The notes under the pieces: generated by a model | What the model saw: only the letters and a program-made list of their open reading frames with translations | The model's database searches: none | What the model was told of the DNA's origin: nothing | Program-made: the position numbers and the translations under genes | Part shown: one piece after another, positions 1 to 9,723 of the stretch | How the letters are laid out: each line of letters opens with the position of its first letter | Numbering within the stretch: position 1 is the first letter of the stretch | NCBI GenBank assembly: GCA_015065885.1 | Contig: SVPJ01000015.1 | Coordinates: 1 to 47,499, forward strand | Direction of reading: 5' to 3' | DNA: 47,499 bases | From: Oscillospiraceae bacterium | GTDB lineage: Bacteria > Bacillota > Clostridia > Oscillospirales > Acutalibacteraceae

Positions 1-77
1 TCGTCCCGATCGCGGTGTTCATTTTCACACAGAGTAACGTGGTGGAAACGATGGGTTCCTCCGGTATGAAGGAGTAA
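1..77 (+). CDS. Carbohydrate ABC transporter permease, C-terminal tail (partial)
   Basis: The window opens inside a gene whose last 25 codons are visible, ending at the TAA at 75-77. The frame reads VPIAVFIFTQSNVVETMGSSGMKE, a hydrophobic helix followed by the short polar tail ending in G-x-x-GMK-type residues that closes MalG/UgpE-type inner permeases of CUT1 sugar ABC transporters. The next gene starts 5 bases downstream, so the two are probably cotranscribed and translationally coupled. The call rests on a short tail plus the presence of two further permease genes at 5943-7916, so the family is likely but not certain. Confidence 0.6.
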   Translation, partial: VPIAVFIFTQSNVVETMGSSGMKE

Positions 78-81
78 GGTG

Positions 82-2733
82 ATGAAGGTGAGTCAGAAAC
101 TGAAACAAGTAACCAAGCGCGTCGGTGTACTCGCGTTGGTCGTGTTGATGCTTTCGTCTTTGGCACTGAGTACTTCTGCCGCAAGCATCTCCGACTCCAC
201 GTTCGTACCCTACACGACCTATACCTACGATTTTGACGGTATGGATATGAAGAGCCCGCACGCCTACGTGGCGGACTCTCTGTTCGACCGTGCGGCGATG
301 GGGCTTCGTACCGCGCTGAAGGATCCGAGTGATCTGTTCTACGCACCCGACGGCCACTTCTACGTGGCGGATACGGGTAACAACCGCATCGTGGCGTTCG
401 ATGAAAATCTGCAGTATGCCGGTGTTATCGGCGGTATCGACGCTCCCTTCATTAACTATATGAAGATCGTCCCGTACGTTAAGCAGATCCGCGAGACGGA
501 GGATGCAGAGTGGAAATCGAAATTCGCAAAACAGCTCGAGCGGTATGCCGAGCGTGAAGAGAATCCTGTCCAGTTTACCATTACCGAAGAGGATTATGTT
601 GCGATCCGCGACCGTTTGGCTACGGTGTATCTCACGCCCAGCAACATGGTGCCCGTAGAAGCGGAGTACCAACTCGTGAAGGCGGAGTACGAGGCGAACG
701 GCAAAGTGATGCCGACTGCCGAAGAAATGCTCGCGATCATCGACTACGTGTCTCCCGTGGCACTTAAGTACAGTTCGCTGAGCGAGGAAGAGATCGCATC
801 GCAATCGCGCGGCGAGACGGACGAAGAGAAGGCTGCCTACGAGTATTGGAACCAGTTCCTGCTCGGTGAGACCGACGACCCGTCTGCAGATGCGCTGGTG
901 GCGCCCGAAGGCGTCTTCGTCACCGAAGACGGTACGCTCTATATCGCGGATACCGGCAGCGGCCGTATCGTAAAGATGCAGATGCCCGCCGATTCCAAGA
1001 GCTGGCGCCTGGAAAACTACGAAGTGGTGGCAACGGTTGAAAAGCCCGAGACCTCCATTCTGTCTGAAAACTACGTGTTCAAACCCACGTCGTTGGTGTT
1101 GGATGCGGCAGGCCGTATGTATATCAACGTTAAGAATGACAACGCGGGTATCATGCAGCTCAGTGCGGACGGCGAATTCATGGGTTACTACGGTGCCCAG
1201 AAGGTTACCGGCAGCGTGTTCCAATGGTTCCTCCAGTTGTTCCAGACGGCGGAACAGCGTGCCCGCACCGTGCGTACCGTGCCGCGCGTGTACAACAACA
1301 TCGCGATCGACTCGAAGAACTTCGTGTGGATCACCGCGAACTCCATGGAGAATGCAGACCTGTTTGCGCACATCGCCAGCGGCGATACCACGACCGCTCC
1401 CGTTAAGCGTTTGAATCCCAGCGGTGACGACGTGTTGGTGCGTAACGGCATCTGGGCTCCCGCGGGCGACGTTACCGAGCACGTAGATGACGTGTCCTCC
1501 ATCGTCGACGTGGCGGTCAAGGGCGATACCGGTATCTACACCTTGGTAGACGATAAGACCAACAAACTGTTTACGTACGACGGCGAAGGCAACTTGCTGT
1601 ATGCGTTCGGCGGCTCGGGCTCTCAGCTCGGTGTGTTCACGCTGATCACCGCGGCGGTCTATCAGGGCACCGACCTGCTCGTTATGGATAAGACGACGGG
1701 GTGCATCACCCGCTTTAAGCAGACCGACTATGCGGCACAGATCGAAGTCGCACTGAATGCGGATGCGGCGCGTGAGTATGAGAAAGCGGAAGCGGCGTGG
1801 AAATACGTGCAGAAGCTGAACTCGAACTTTGACCTTGCGTACATCGGTCTTGCAAAGAGTTATCTGCGCAGTGCCGCACAGGCGGAATCCGCCGAAGCGA
1901 AAGAACTGTATCAGCAGGCGATGGAGTATTACAAACTCGCCCGCGATACCGAAGGCTACTCCAAGGCGTTCAAGGAGTACCGTTCGCTGTACGTGCGTGA
2001 CAATCTGCTGTTGATCTTGGCGGTGCCGGTCGTGATCGGCGTGGCGTTGTATTTCGCCTTCCGCGCGATCAATAGGGTGAATGCGAAACTGCATATCACG
2101 GGTACTAAGACCACCTTCGTGGAGGAACTCTGCTACGGTTGGCGTGCGGTGTTCCACCCCATCAACGGTTTCTGGGAGATCAAGCGTGAAAAGCGCGGCA
2201 GTATGCGTGCGGCGTTCGTCTTCCTCGGTCTTGCGGTGCTGGCGTTCATCTTCCAGGCGACCGGTACGGCATACCTGTTCAACAACGTGACCATCGAGGA
2301 GATCAGCTTGGTACAGCAAGCTTGTAACGTGCTGATTCCCGTGGTGCTGTGGGTGGTCGCCAGCTGGTGCTTCACCACGTTGATGAGCGGCGAAGGCAGC
2401 ATGAAGGATATCTTCATTGCGTTGTGCTACGGATTGATCCCGTTGATCGTTCTGCTGATCCCGTCCACCTTGATCAGCCACATCTTCTCGCTCGACGAGC
2501 AACCGTTCCTCACCTTCTTCCAATCCTTGGCGTATCTGTGGATGGGTCTGTTGGTGGTGTTCGGTTCGATGGTGGTGCAGGATTACACCTTCAGCAAGAA
2601 CCTGCTCACGGTTATTCTCTCGGTCCTCGGTATGGCGGCCATCATGTTCTTGGTGCTGCTCCTGTTCTCGCTGACCGGTAAACTGTGGGGCTTTATCGAA
2701 ACCATTTTCCAAGAAATTGCCTATCGGCTGTAA
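82..2733 (+). CDS. Exported NHL-repeat/TPR protein with C-terminal YIP1 membrane domain
   Basis: An 883-residue protein starting at the ATG at 82, placed 7 bases after AAGGAG; the GTG at 79 is a less likely start. It has an N-terminal signal peptide (hydrophobic stretch at about residues 15-35). NHL/beta-propeller-like repeats follow, with the recurring pattern 'PDGHFYVADTGNNRIV' near residues 80-117 and 'EDGTLYIADTGSGRIV' near 280. A helical TPR-like stretch lies at about 560-635, a single membrane helix near 640-665, and a YIP1-type multi-helix membrane domain occupies the last 200 residues. In Firmicutes such proteins are found beside sugar ABC permeases and DUF5696 proteins, as here. The propeller would lie outside the cell and the YIP1 domain in the membrane. 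A role in glycan sensing or transporter assembly is inference; no catalytic motif is seen. Confidence 0.8.
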   Translation: MKVSQKLKQVTKRVGVLALVVLMLSSLALSTSAASISDSTFVPYTTYTYDFDGMDMKSPHAYVADSLFDRAAMGLRTALKDPSDLFYAPDGHFYVADTGNNRIVAFDENLQYAGVIGGIDAPFINYMKIVPYVKQIRETEDAEWKSKFAKQLERYAEREENPVQFTITEEDYVAIRDRLATVYLTPSNMVPVEAEYQLVKAEYEANGKVMPTAEEMLAIIDYVSPVALKYSSLSEEEIASQSRGETDEEKAAYEYWNQFLLGETDDPSADALVAPEGVFVTEDGTLYIADTGSGRIVKMQMPADSKSWRLENYEVVATVEKPETSILSENYVFKPTSLVLDAAGRMYINVKNDNAGIMQLSADGEFMGYYGAQKVTGSVFQWFLQLFQTAEQRARTVRTVPRVYNNIAIDSKNFVWITANSMENADLFAHIASGDTTTAPVKRLNPSGDDVLVRNGIWAPAGDVTEHVDDVSSIVDVAVKGDTGIYTLVDDKTNKLFTYDGEGNLLYAFGGSGSQLGVFTLITAAVYQGTDLLVMDKTTGCITRFKQTDYAAQIEVALNADAAREYEKAEAAWKYVQKLNSNFDLAYIGLAKSYLRSAAQAESAEAKELYQQAMEYYKLARDTEGYSKAFKEYRSLYVRDNLLLILAVPVVIGVALYFAFRAINRVNAKLHITGTKTTFVEELCYGWRAVFHPINGFWEIKREKRGSMRAAFVFLGLAVLAFIFQATGTAYLFNNVTIEEISLVQQACNVLIPVVLWVVASWCFTTLMSGEGSMKDIFIALCYGLIPLIVLLIPSTLISHIFSLDEQPFLTFFQSLAYLWMGLLVVFGSMVVQDYTFSKNLLTVILSVLGMAAIMFLVLLLFSLTGKLWGFIETIFQEIAYRL

Positions 2734-2748
2734 GGAGGGGACAGAACA

Positions 2749-5700
2749 ATGAAAAAGATTCATTTGATTGCACTGCTGCTTGTGGCAATGTTTGTTCTGA
2801 CCACCTTCAGCGGCGCCTTCGTCTTCGGTGACGAGGCGGAAGATACGACCGGTCAGGTCGAAGGTACCGAAGACGGTACCGAGGGTGAAGACGTGGTGGA
2901 GACTGCGGAATTCTCCCACGAGGTCGGCTTCATCTACGTGGATCCCGAAGTCGAAGAGAACATTAAGATGTTGCAGGCGGCGGAAAAAGCCGCCGAAGGC
3001 CGTGCGGTTACGGTGTATTCCATCGATCTGTGGAAAGAGGATTTCACCGTTGAGCGCGTAGGCGACGACTATCTCGGCGTGTACGTGTACGAAGACGGCA
3101 AAATGATCCCCCTCTCCGCGGCGGTGGAGATCACTTCCAGCATGAAGATCGTTCCCTACAACTTGTTCGAGCAGGAAGTAAAGGACGAGGAAGGCAACGT
3201 TACGTTGGTGGATCGCAGTGACCTGGTGGGCGCCAGCGTCTACGTAGTGGAGATCACTGCCGTGTCCAGTGCGGAAATTGCGAACCTGCCGAACCTCACC
3301 TATGAAGAGCGTTTGGATTGGAAAAAGGCAAAGCGCGGTAAGTTCACTTCCGAACAGCAGCGCGTGAGCGCCATGACGGTGTACCACACCGAAGGCCCGC
3401 TCACCCTGTATGTGGACGAAGAACTCGCGGAATTCGCCATCTACAATTCCGAAACGGGCGATTACTTCTTCTCGAATCCGTACGATTACAACCGTGTGCT
3501 GGTGCCCAGCGTGACCACCAAGAGTCAGTTGGCGTCGGTCATCGAGTTGGAATTCTACGACAATTCCGCGAACAAGAAGACGCTCTATTCCTACGACGAT
3601 GCGGTCAACAAGACCACCTACGCCGATCCCGACGATCCCGACTCGATCGATAACATTCAGTATTGGGCGGAAAAGATCGACGGCGGCGTGCGCATGAATT
3701 TCCAGATCGGTTCGAAAGAACTGGATACCCTGCTTCCCTACGCGGCGGAAGTGGAAAACTTCAACACGAAGGTGCTGAATCCGCTGAAGGAAAAGGCGGA
3801 TGCGGGTAACGAGGCGGCGAAAGAGGCGTACACCAAGCTGATCGCGTTCTACAACCGCGGTAAGGTCTACTCCTACGACGAGTTGTCCACTTCCTTGAAG
3901 CAGAGCATCTCGATGGAATTCCCCGGTATCAAGGAACACGATTTCTACATTCTGCGTACCAGCAACCTGTACAACCGTGATAAGCTGATCCTTTCGGATT
4001 ATATCCGTATGACGGGGCTGTACACGCAGGCGGACTTTGACAACGACTTGGAGCTTTCGGGTTACGAGCCGCCGGAAAACTTCTTCGCGTGCTTTGAGTT
4101 CTACATGGACATCACGCTGGAAGACGGTCAGATGAAGATGAACATTCCCACCGATAACATTAAGTACGATGAGGATCACTTCGAGTTGACCAAGATCCTG
4201 CCGCTGCGTTACTTCGGCTGCGGTAAGTACAGCGATCAGGGCTTCACCTTCATTCCCGACGGCAGCGGTGTGGTGATCGAATTCAACAGCACCGGCTCGA
4301 AGAATGCGGCGTCCCTGTCCAAAGTGGTGTACGGCGAAGACTATTCGCTCACCACCACCAAAACGTATAACAACCTTACCCAGTCGGCGTATATGCCGGT
4401 CTTCGGTGTGAAGGCGAACACCCGTGGTTACATCGCCGTTATCGAAAAGGGCGACGCGTTGGCAACGGTTTCGAGCGAAACGGGCAATATGTCCTCTCCG
4501 TTTGAGACGGCGTATGCGCAGTTCATCTACGGCACCGTGCAGACCATCAACTACACCGATGGCAGCAAGCAAAACGGTGAGTTCACCTACTTCAACGAAA
4601 ACTTCTACACGGGCGGTTTTGCGGTTCGCTACATCCTGCTGTACGGTCAGGATACCGATTATGTGGATATGGCAACCGCCTATCGCGAGTATCTCGTGAA
4701 GAACGGCCGCTTGGTCTCCGGTGTGAATGCAGGCAACGGCAATATGCCGCTCTTGCTCGAAACGCTCGGTCAGATCGATAAGAAGGCTTCGATGCTCGGT
4801 ATCATCTACGACAAGAAGATCCCGATGACCACCTTCGAAGATGCCGAGGCGATGATCGGCGAACTCGCCGAAGCGGGTGTCGGCAACGTCTCTCTGCGCT
4901 ATCGCGGTTGGATGAACGGCGGCCTGAACTACTCGGTGCCTTCGACCTTGAAGATCGAGAAGAAACTCGGCGGCAAGTCCGGCTTCAAGAAACTGGTCTC
5001 CTTTATGCAGGCGGGCAGTTACGCGCTGTATCCCGAAGTGGACTTCTTCGTGGTGCGCCGCGATACCGCGTTTGACAAGTATTCCCTGCAGAACAACGGT
5101 CCGAAGATGACCGACCGCACCTCCATCACGCTGACTCCGCGCAACGAGCTGGATAACGTTATGGAGATCGACAAGAACTACTTTGCGATCTCGCCCTCCT
5201 CGGTCGGCGGCTACTTCAAGTCCTTCTTCGGTAAGTACAACAAATACGATGCGGGTTCTATCAGCTTGGGCACCATCGGCAATATGCTGTACTCCGACTT
5301 TGCGAAGGGCAACAAGGGTAAGAACCGTCAACAGGCGCTCGACATCATCACCTCCAACGTGCAGAAGTACGCGGTGGAAGGCGGCAATGACCGCATTATG
5401 GTGGAAGGCGGCAATGCGTACACCTGGGCCTATGCCGACGAGATCGTGGATATGCCGATGTCGGGCAGTAACACGCTGTTGGCTGACCGCTCGGTGCCGT
5501 TTATGCAGATCGTTCTGCACGGCCACGTTCAGTATGCGGGTAACGCTTTGAACCTGGCGGACAACTGGACGAACTCTATTTTGAAGAGTGCGGAATACGG
5601 AGCGAACCTCCACTTCACGCTTAGCGCACAGAACACGCGTGAACTGAAGGAAACGGTGTATTCCAACTACTTCACCATTGATTTCGATACCTGGAAGGAA

Positions 5701-5901
5701 GACGTGACCACGCTGTACAACAAGTTCAACGCGGTGTTCAAGAACTTGCAGGATAAAGAGATCACGGACCACGGCGAGTATGCGGACAACGTGTATGTCA
5801 CCACCTACAGTGACGGCACGAAGGTCGCAGTCAATTACAACCGTACAGATGTGACGGTGGAAGGCAAAACAGTTGCGGCTCAGGACTTCACGGTCCTTTG
5901 A
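2749..5901 (+). CDS. Large exported DUF5696-type protein
   Basis: A 1050-residue protein with a clear signal peptide (MKKIHLIALLLVAMF... to about residue 27), followed by an acidic, low-complexity spacer (residues 28-50). The middle and C-terminal parts contain alternating strands and helices with many aromatic residues. The final 40 residues look like the small beta domain that often closes glycoside-hydrolase-like proteins. I place it in the DUF5696 group from its size, export signal and its setting next to a YIP1/NHL protein and sugar ABC permeases; the function of that group is not established. No known catalytic residue can be assigned by eye. The gene starts 15 bases after the YIP1 gene with a strong SD (GGAGGGG), so it belongs to the same operon. 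It could act on, or bind, the glycan that the permeases import. Confidence 0.7.
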   Translation: MKKIHLIALLLVAMFVLTTFSGAFVFGDEAEDTTGQVEGTEDGTEGEDVVETAEFSHEVGFIYVDPEVEENIKMLQAAEKAAEGRAVTVYSIDLWKEDFTVERVGDDYLGVYVYEDGKMIPLSAAVEITSSMKIVPYNLFEQEVKDEEGNVTLVDRSDLVGASVYVVEITAVSSAEIANLPNLTYEERLDWKKAKRGKFTSEQQRVSAMTVYHTEGPLTLYVDEELAEFAIYNSETGDYFFSNPYDYNRVLVPSVTTKSQLASVIELEFYDNSANKKTLYSYDDAVNKTTYADPDDPDSIDNIQYWAEKIDGGVRMNFQIGSKELDTLLPYAAEVENFNTKVLNPLKEKADAGNEAAKEAYTKLIAFYNRGKVYSYDELSTSLKQSISMEFPGIKEHDFYILRTSNLYNRDKLILSDYIRMTGLYTQADFDNDLELSGYEPPENFFACFEFYMDITLEDGQMKMNIPTDNIKYDEDHFELTKILPLRYFGCGKYSDQGFTFIPDGSGVVIEFNSTGSKNAASLSKVVYGEDYSLTTTKTYNNLTQSAYMPVFGVKANTRGYIAVIEKGDALATVSSETGNMSSPFETAYAQFIYGTVQTINYTDGSKQNGEFTYFNENFYTGGFAVRYILLYGQDTDYVDMATAYREYLVKNGRLVSGVNAGNGNMPLLLETLGQIDKKASMLGIIYDKKIPMTTFEDAEAMIGELAEAGVGNVSLRYRGWMNGGLNYSVPSTLKIEKKLGGKSGFKKLVSFMQAGSYALYPEVDFFVVRRDTAFDKYSLQNNGPKMTDRTSITLTPRNELDNVMEIDKNYFAISPSSVGGYFKSFFGKYNKYDAGSISLGTIGNMLYSDFAKGNKGKNRQQALDIITSNVQKYAVEGGNDRIMVEGGNAYTWAYADEIVDMPMSGSNTLLADRSVPFMQIVLHGHVQYAGNALNLADNWTNSILKSAEYGANLHFTLSAQNTRELKETVYSNYFTIDFDTWKEDVTTLYNKFNAVFKNLQDKEITDHGEYADNVYVTTYSDGTKVAVNYNRTDVTVEGKTVAAQDFTVL

Positions 5902-5942
5902 TCGCTGTCACATTTAGAATTTGAGAAGTAGAGGTTGGAATT

Positions 5943-6899
5943 ATGAGTACTGCCGTAAAGAATTTAAAACAAAAAGCTCGTCGGCGCTCTTCGCTTGAAG
6001 CGAGACAGCAGAAAGCCTATTGGGTGTTTTTGATTCCCTTCATTCTCGGCTTCGTCTGCTTGTTTGCCGGCATCTATCTGGATTCGCTCATCTACAGTTT
6101 CTGTGAATTGACGATGAAGGGTAAGGACGGCTTCACGCAGGAGTTCGTCGGTTTCGCAAACTATGCAAAAGCCTTGCAGGACGTGGACTATCCGGGTAAC
6201 ATCATCTCCTCCGTCGGCGGTATGATCCCCGACGTGCTGATGATCACCTTCTACAGTCTGTTCGTTGCCGTGCTGCTCAACCGTGACATCAAGGGCCGCA
6301 CCGCGTTCCGTGCGATCTTCTTCGTTCCCGTCATTCTCGCCACCGGTTTTATGACCAAGGCGGATATGACCAACGTGATCGCCGACAACGCGTGGTCCTC
6401 GCTCGGTGACAGCACTGCCGCCAGCGGCACCATTGCGAACGGTCTGTTCGACTCGCTTGACTTGCAGGAATATATGATGAATATGAGCCTGTCGCCCGCC
6501 ATTTCAAAGTATGTGGTGGAAGCAGTCGGCAGCATTTTCGACATCGTGAACAACTCGGGTGTTCAGATGCTGCTGTTCCTTGCGGGTCTGCAATCCATCT
6601 CTCCCTCCATCTACGAAGCGTCGGATATCGACGGTGCTTCCGGTTGGGAGACCTTCTGGTTGGTCACCTTCCCGATGATCAGCCCGTACATTCTGGTCAA
6701 CGTGTTCTACACCGTTGTGGACTCGTTCACCAAGAGCGATAACGCGATCATGCAGTTGATTCAGGAACAGAGCTTTAAGTCCAACGCGATGGGCGTTGGT
6801 GCCGCGATGGCGTGGTTCTACTTCCTGGTCGTGGTCATTCTCATCGCGATCATCGTTTCCATTATCAGTAGTTTCATCTACTATCAACAACGCGATTAA
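5943..6899 (+). CDS. Carbohydrate ABC transporter permease (MalF/UgpA type)
   Basis: A 318-residue integral membrane protein with about six hydrophobic helices, the first near residues 28-50. It carries the cytoplasmic EAA loop typical of binding-protein-dependent permeases: 'YEASDIDGASGWETFWLV' near residue 222. This loop docks to the ATPase subunit. The protein would form a heterodimer with the product of 6912-7916. The insertion around residues 140-180 between helices is longer and more polar than usual. SD is GAGGTT, 5-6 bases before the ATG. It is in the same transcriptional unit as the DUF5696 gene (41-base gap) and the next permease (12-base gap). Substrate unknown, probably an oligosaccharide. 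Confidence 0.88.
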   Translation: MSTAVKNLKQKARRRSSLEARQQKAYWVFLIPFILGFVCLFAGIYLDSLIYSFCELTMKGKDGFTQEFVGFANYAKALQDVDYPGNIISSVGGMIPDVLMITFYSLFVAVLLNRDIKGRTAFRAIFFVPVILATGFMTKADMTNVIADNAWSSLGDSTAASGTIANGLFDSLDLQEYMMNMSLSPAISKYVVEAVGSIFDIVNNSGVQMLLFLAGLQSISPSIYEASDIDGASGWETFWLVTFPMISPYILVNVFYTVVDSFTKSDNAIMQLIQEQSFKSNAMGVGAAMAWFYFLVVVILIAIIVSIISSFIYYQQRD

Positions 6900-6911
6900 G
6901 GAGGGGCGAGC

Positions 6912-7916
6912 ATGAGTGAATTGGTAACGAAAGCCAAGGCGCCGAAGGCGAAAAAGGCTGAAGAACGCAAATTCAAAAAGACGCGCACGCCTTTCCGTGA
7001 GCGTTTCAATGCGAGCAACGTCGGAAGTTTGCTCGGTAAGATCTTTATCTACCTTCTGTTGATCGAGATCGCTTTCATCATCGTGTATCCGCTGTTCACC
7101 AAGCTCAGCGCTTCGCTGATGAGTGAGCAGGATATGTACGACCGTACGGTGACCTTTATTCCCCGTCACCCGACGCTGGAGAACATCATTGTCGTGTTCC
7201 GCGAGTCCTCCTTCCTGAAGGCGCTCGGCAACACCTTCTTGATCGCTCTCCTGGCGGCGGCTCTGCAAACGGCGATCTGCTCCTTCACGGGCTTCGGTCT
7301 CGCGAAGTTGAAGTCCCGTTGGGCGAACCTCGTGATGGGCATGGTCATTCTGGCGATCCTCATTCCAAACCAGGTCATCCTGATCCCGCTCTACCTGAAG
7401 TTCCGTTTCTTCGATATCTTCGGACTGTACGGATTACTGACGGGTGAGCAAGGCCCGAGTTTGATGAACACACTCTGGCCGATCATCATTTTGTCCATCA
7501 CGGGCTACGGCTTTAAGAACGGTCTGTATATCTTTATTATGCGCCAGTTCTACAAAGGCGTGCCCGAGGAATTGGAAGAAGCCGCCTCCATCGACGGCTA
7601 CGGCACCTTTGCCACCTTCTTCCGCATCATTCTGCCGATGGCGGTTCCGATGATGATCACCATCTTTATGTTCGCGTTCTCCTGGCAGTGGACAGACACC
7701 TTCTATTCGGGCATCTTCTTCTCGAACTTCAAGGTGCTGGCGAACACCATCTTTACCATGAGCAGTGCAACGTCGGGTCTGACGGGCGGCGCCTTCTCGG
7801 CTTCGATGTATCTGCACACCGGTGTGTTGATGGCTATCACGCCGCTTATCATTATCTATGTGGTAGCGCAGCGTTGGATCATCGGCGGCATCGAGCGCAG
7901 TGGTCTGGTTGGCTAA
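6912..7916 (+). CDS. Carbohydrate ABC transporter permease (MalG/UgpE type)
   Basis: A 334-residue permease with a lysine-rich cytoplasmic N-terminus (residues 1-35), six hydrophobic helices and the EAA loop 'EELEEAASIDGYGTFATFF' near residue 218, the contact site for the ATPase. It is the usual partner of a MalF-type permease and follows one directly; the SD AAGGAGGGG overlaps the stop codon of the previous gene. A strong terminator follows at 7924-7961, so this is the last gene of the operon. No solute-binding protein or ATPase is present inside the visible part. The ATPase at 36686 is a candidate partner. Confidence 0.9.
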   Translation: MSELVTKAKAPKAKKAEERKFKKTRTPFRERFNASNVGSLLGKIFIYLLLIEIAFIIVYPLFTKLSASLMSEQDMYDRTVTFIPRHPTLENIIVVFRESSFLKALGNTFLIALLAAALQTAICSFTGFGLAKLKSRWANLVMGMVILAILIPNQVILIPLYLKFRFFDIFGLYGLLTGEQGPSLMNTLWPIIILSITGYGFKNGLYIFIMRQFYKGVPEELEEAASIDGYGTFATFFRIILPMAVPMMITIFMFAFSWQWTDTFYSGIFFSNFKVLANTIFTMSSATSGLTGGAFSASMYLHTGVLMAITPLIIIYVVAQRWIIGGIERSGLVG

Positions 7917-7923
7917 TACGTTT

Positions 7924-7961
7924 AAAAAACAGAACTGCCGTAAGGCAGTTCTGTTTTTTTC
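7924..7961 (+). terminator. Intrinsic terminator after the ABC permease operon
   Basis: Inverted repeat ACAGAACTGCC / GGCAGTTCTGT with a 4-5 base loop, followed by a run of seven T. It is flanked by A and T runs on both sides, so it may work in both directions. It separates the transporter operon from the MFS gene 15 bases further on. Confidence 0.9.
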
Positions 7962-7975
7962 TGTGAGGTGATACT

Positions 7976-9226
7976 ATGCCTAACGAAAAACGGCCGCGGC
8001 TGTGGACACGGGATTTCACGGTACTGACGCTTGCGACCGCGTTCGGCGCGATCGGCAACGTTGCCGGCGGCTTTGCGCTCTCCTTTTTGGTGTATGACGA
8101 GACTGCTTCGACTTTGGCGGCGGCTCTGGTGGTCGCCCTGCGGGTGATACCGGGTTTTCTTATTCCGCTGATCCTCTCGCCGCTGATGGACCGCTTCCCC
8201 CGCAAACCGTTTTTGGTGGGATGCGATGCCGCCGCCTGCGTGGTGTATCTGTTTGCAGGGTGGTACCTAAAACAGCACGACTTTCAATACGTCTATTATC
8301 TGCTGTTTTCCCTGCTTATCGCCTCCCTCGGCAGTGTGGATCAACTCTCCTACAACGCCATTTTCCCCAAGGTCATCCCCGCGGGGGCAGAGGAGAGGGG
8401 TTACACCGTCTCTTCGATGCTGTATCCCGTCTTGATGATGGTGATGATGCCCGTGTCGGCGTTTTTGTATAAGACCATCGGAGTGGCGAATATTTTGATG
8501 ATACAAGGCGTGTTTTGCCTTGTGACCAGTTTCACCGAAAGTCGTATCCACGTAAAAGAAGAGGTACGGGCGGGCACCGAGCTTTCGATCAAACAATGGT
8601 GGGGGGACATCCGTGAAGCGGCAGGGTATTTGAAGCGTGAAAAAGGATTGCTTGCCATGACGCTGTATTCCGGTACCACCAACGGTATGTTTGCGGGGTA
8701 TGAGCCGATATGGGTCGCGTTTTTCTCCTCTGCCCCCGGGTTTTCGGTGGCGATGTACAGTTTCTTTTCGGTGGCGGAATTTATCGGGCGCACCCTCGGC
8801 GGTATCTTTATTTATAAAAAAGAGATCCCACGGGAACGCAAATATAAACACGCGCTGTTCGTATATCTCACCTACGATTCGATGGATACCATTCTTTTAT
8901 GGTTGCCGTATCCCTTGATGCTGATCAACCGCGCATTTTGCGGGTTTCTCGGTATCCAAAGCGGCACGTTGCGGTACGCCGCCATTCAAAAATATATTCC
9001 CGACGAGATGCGCGCCCGCATCAATGCGTTTCAATCTATGGTGTTTTTGCTGTTCGAAGCGGTGCTGTCGCTCGGTGTGGGTCTGCTCGGTGAATATCTG
9101 GATTACCGCGTGGTCATGACGGTGTGCGGCGCCGTGTGCCTTGTGGCGTGTTTCTGCACCATCGTGCGCAAAAAAGCCGAGGTAGAGAAGATCTATATGA
9201 GCGAAGCGAAAAACGACGACGCGTGA
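7976..9226 (+). CDS. MFS transporter
   Basis: A 416-residue protein with about twelve hydrophobic segments and the MFS loop 2-3 signature in the form 'DRFPRKP' near residue 66, after 'LSPLMDRF'. The start ATG at 7976 follows GAGGTG by 6 bases. Proteins of this make-up in Clostridia are usually annotated as drug or small-molecule exporters, but the substrate cannot be read from sequence. The gene stands alone: a terminator lies upstream and a non-coding repeat region follows. Confidence 0.85.
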   Translation: MPNEKRPRLWTRDFTVLTLATAFGAIGNVAGGFALSFLVYDETASTLAAALVVALRVIPGFLIPLILSPLMDRFPRKPFLVGCDAAACVVYLFAGWYLKQHDFQYVYYLLFSLLIASLGSVDQLSYNAIFPKVIPAGAEERGYTVSSMLYPVLMMVMMPVSAFLYKTIGVANILMIQGVFCLVTSFTESRIHVKEEVRAGTELSIKQWWGDIREAAGYLKREKGLLAMTLYSGTTNGMFAGYEPIWVAFFSSAPGFSVAMYSFFSVAEFIGRTLGGIFIYKKEIPRERKYKHALFVYLTYDSMDTILLWLPYPLMLINRAFCGFLGIQSGTLRYAAIQKYIPDEMRARINAFQSMVFLLFEAVLSLGVGLLGEYLDYRVVMTVCGAVCLVACFCTIVRKKAEVEKIYMSEAKNDDA

Positions 9227-9296
9227 GGGGACGCAAACCGACAGGGTGAGGACTTGCTCCCGCACCTACGACGGACACGGTAGGGGTGTGCATCGT

Positions 9297-9610
9297 GTCA
9301 CGTCCTGCGACCGACCACCTACCTATGGCGGACACGGTAGGGACCGGCGTCCCCGACGGTCCGTGCCAATTTGCGCACATTTTTGCGGACGCGCAATGCG
9401 CGCCCCTACCGTACAGGTCGTGTTGTGTGCAAAAACCGTAGGGGCGTTCTGTGTGAACGCCCGTTTCCCAACCGTTCGCACGGGCATGTGCGTACCGCCC
9501 CAACTCACGCGTTTTCTGCGGGCGGCACGATGGGAATACCGCCCCGCGCACGCCGCCGATAATTCCCATAGGCACTTACGGACTTTAGATGGAAACTATC
9601 TAAAGTCCGT
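9297..9610. repeat. Hairpin-rich intergenic repeat, copy 1
   Basis: 314 bp, close to 95% identical by hand alignment to 9724-10038. It contains several inverted repeats: GGACC/GGTCC around 'GGCGTCCCCGAC', GGGCGTTC...GAACGCCC, a GCGCGC/ATTGCGC-type palindrome, and a 15-bp stem with AAA loop at 9578-9610. The Arg-rich open frames seen here on both strands have no start signals and are not genes. The stretch from the MFS stop (9226) to 9296 holds another partial copy of the 'GACGGACACGGTAGGG' unit. Confidence 0.85.
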
Positions 9611-9723
9611 TGATCTTTCACGGGTATTGTCGACGTGTGCACGTTACGGGGCGAGGGTCGGATCCCGCCGTTTGTAACTGATTGCACAATACGATTCTTG
9701 TGGTAGGGGACGGTACCTTCGAC

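Noticed and set aside
25-5772. Minus-strand open frame of 1915 codons opposite the YIP1 and DUF5696 genes
   Set aside because: It spans two well-supported plus-strand genes, has no start signal, and its His/Arg/Val-rich composition is the mirror of their codon use. Lack of stops follows from avoidance of TTA, CTA and TCA codons on the coding strand.
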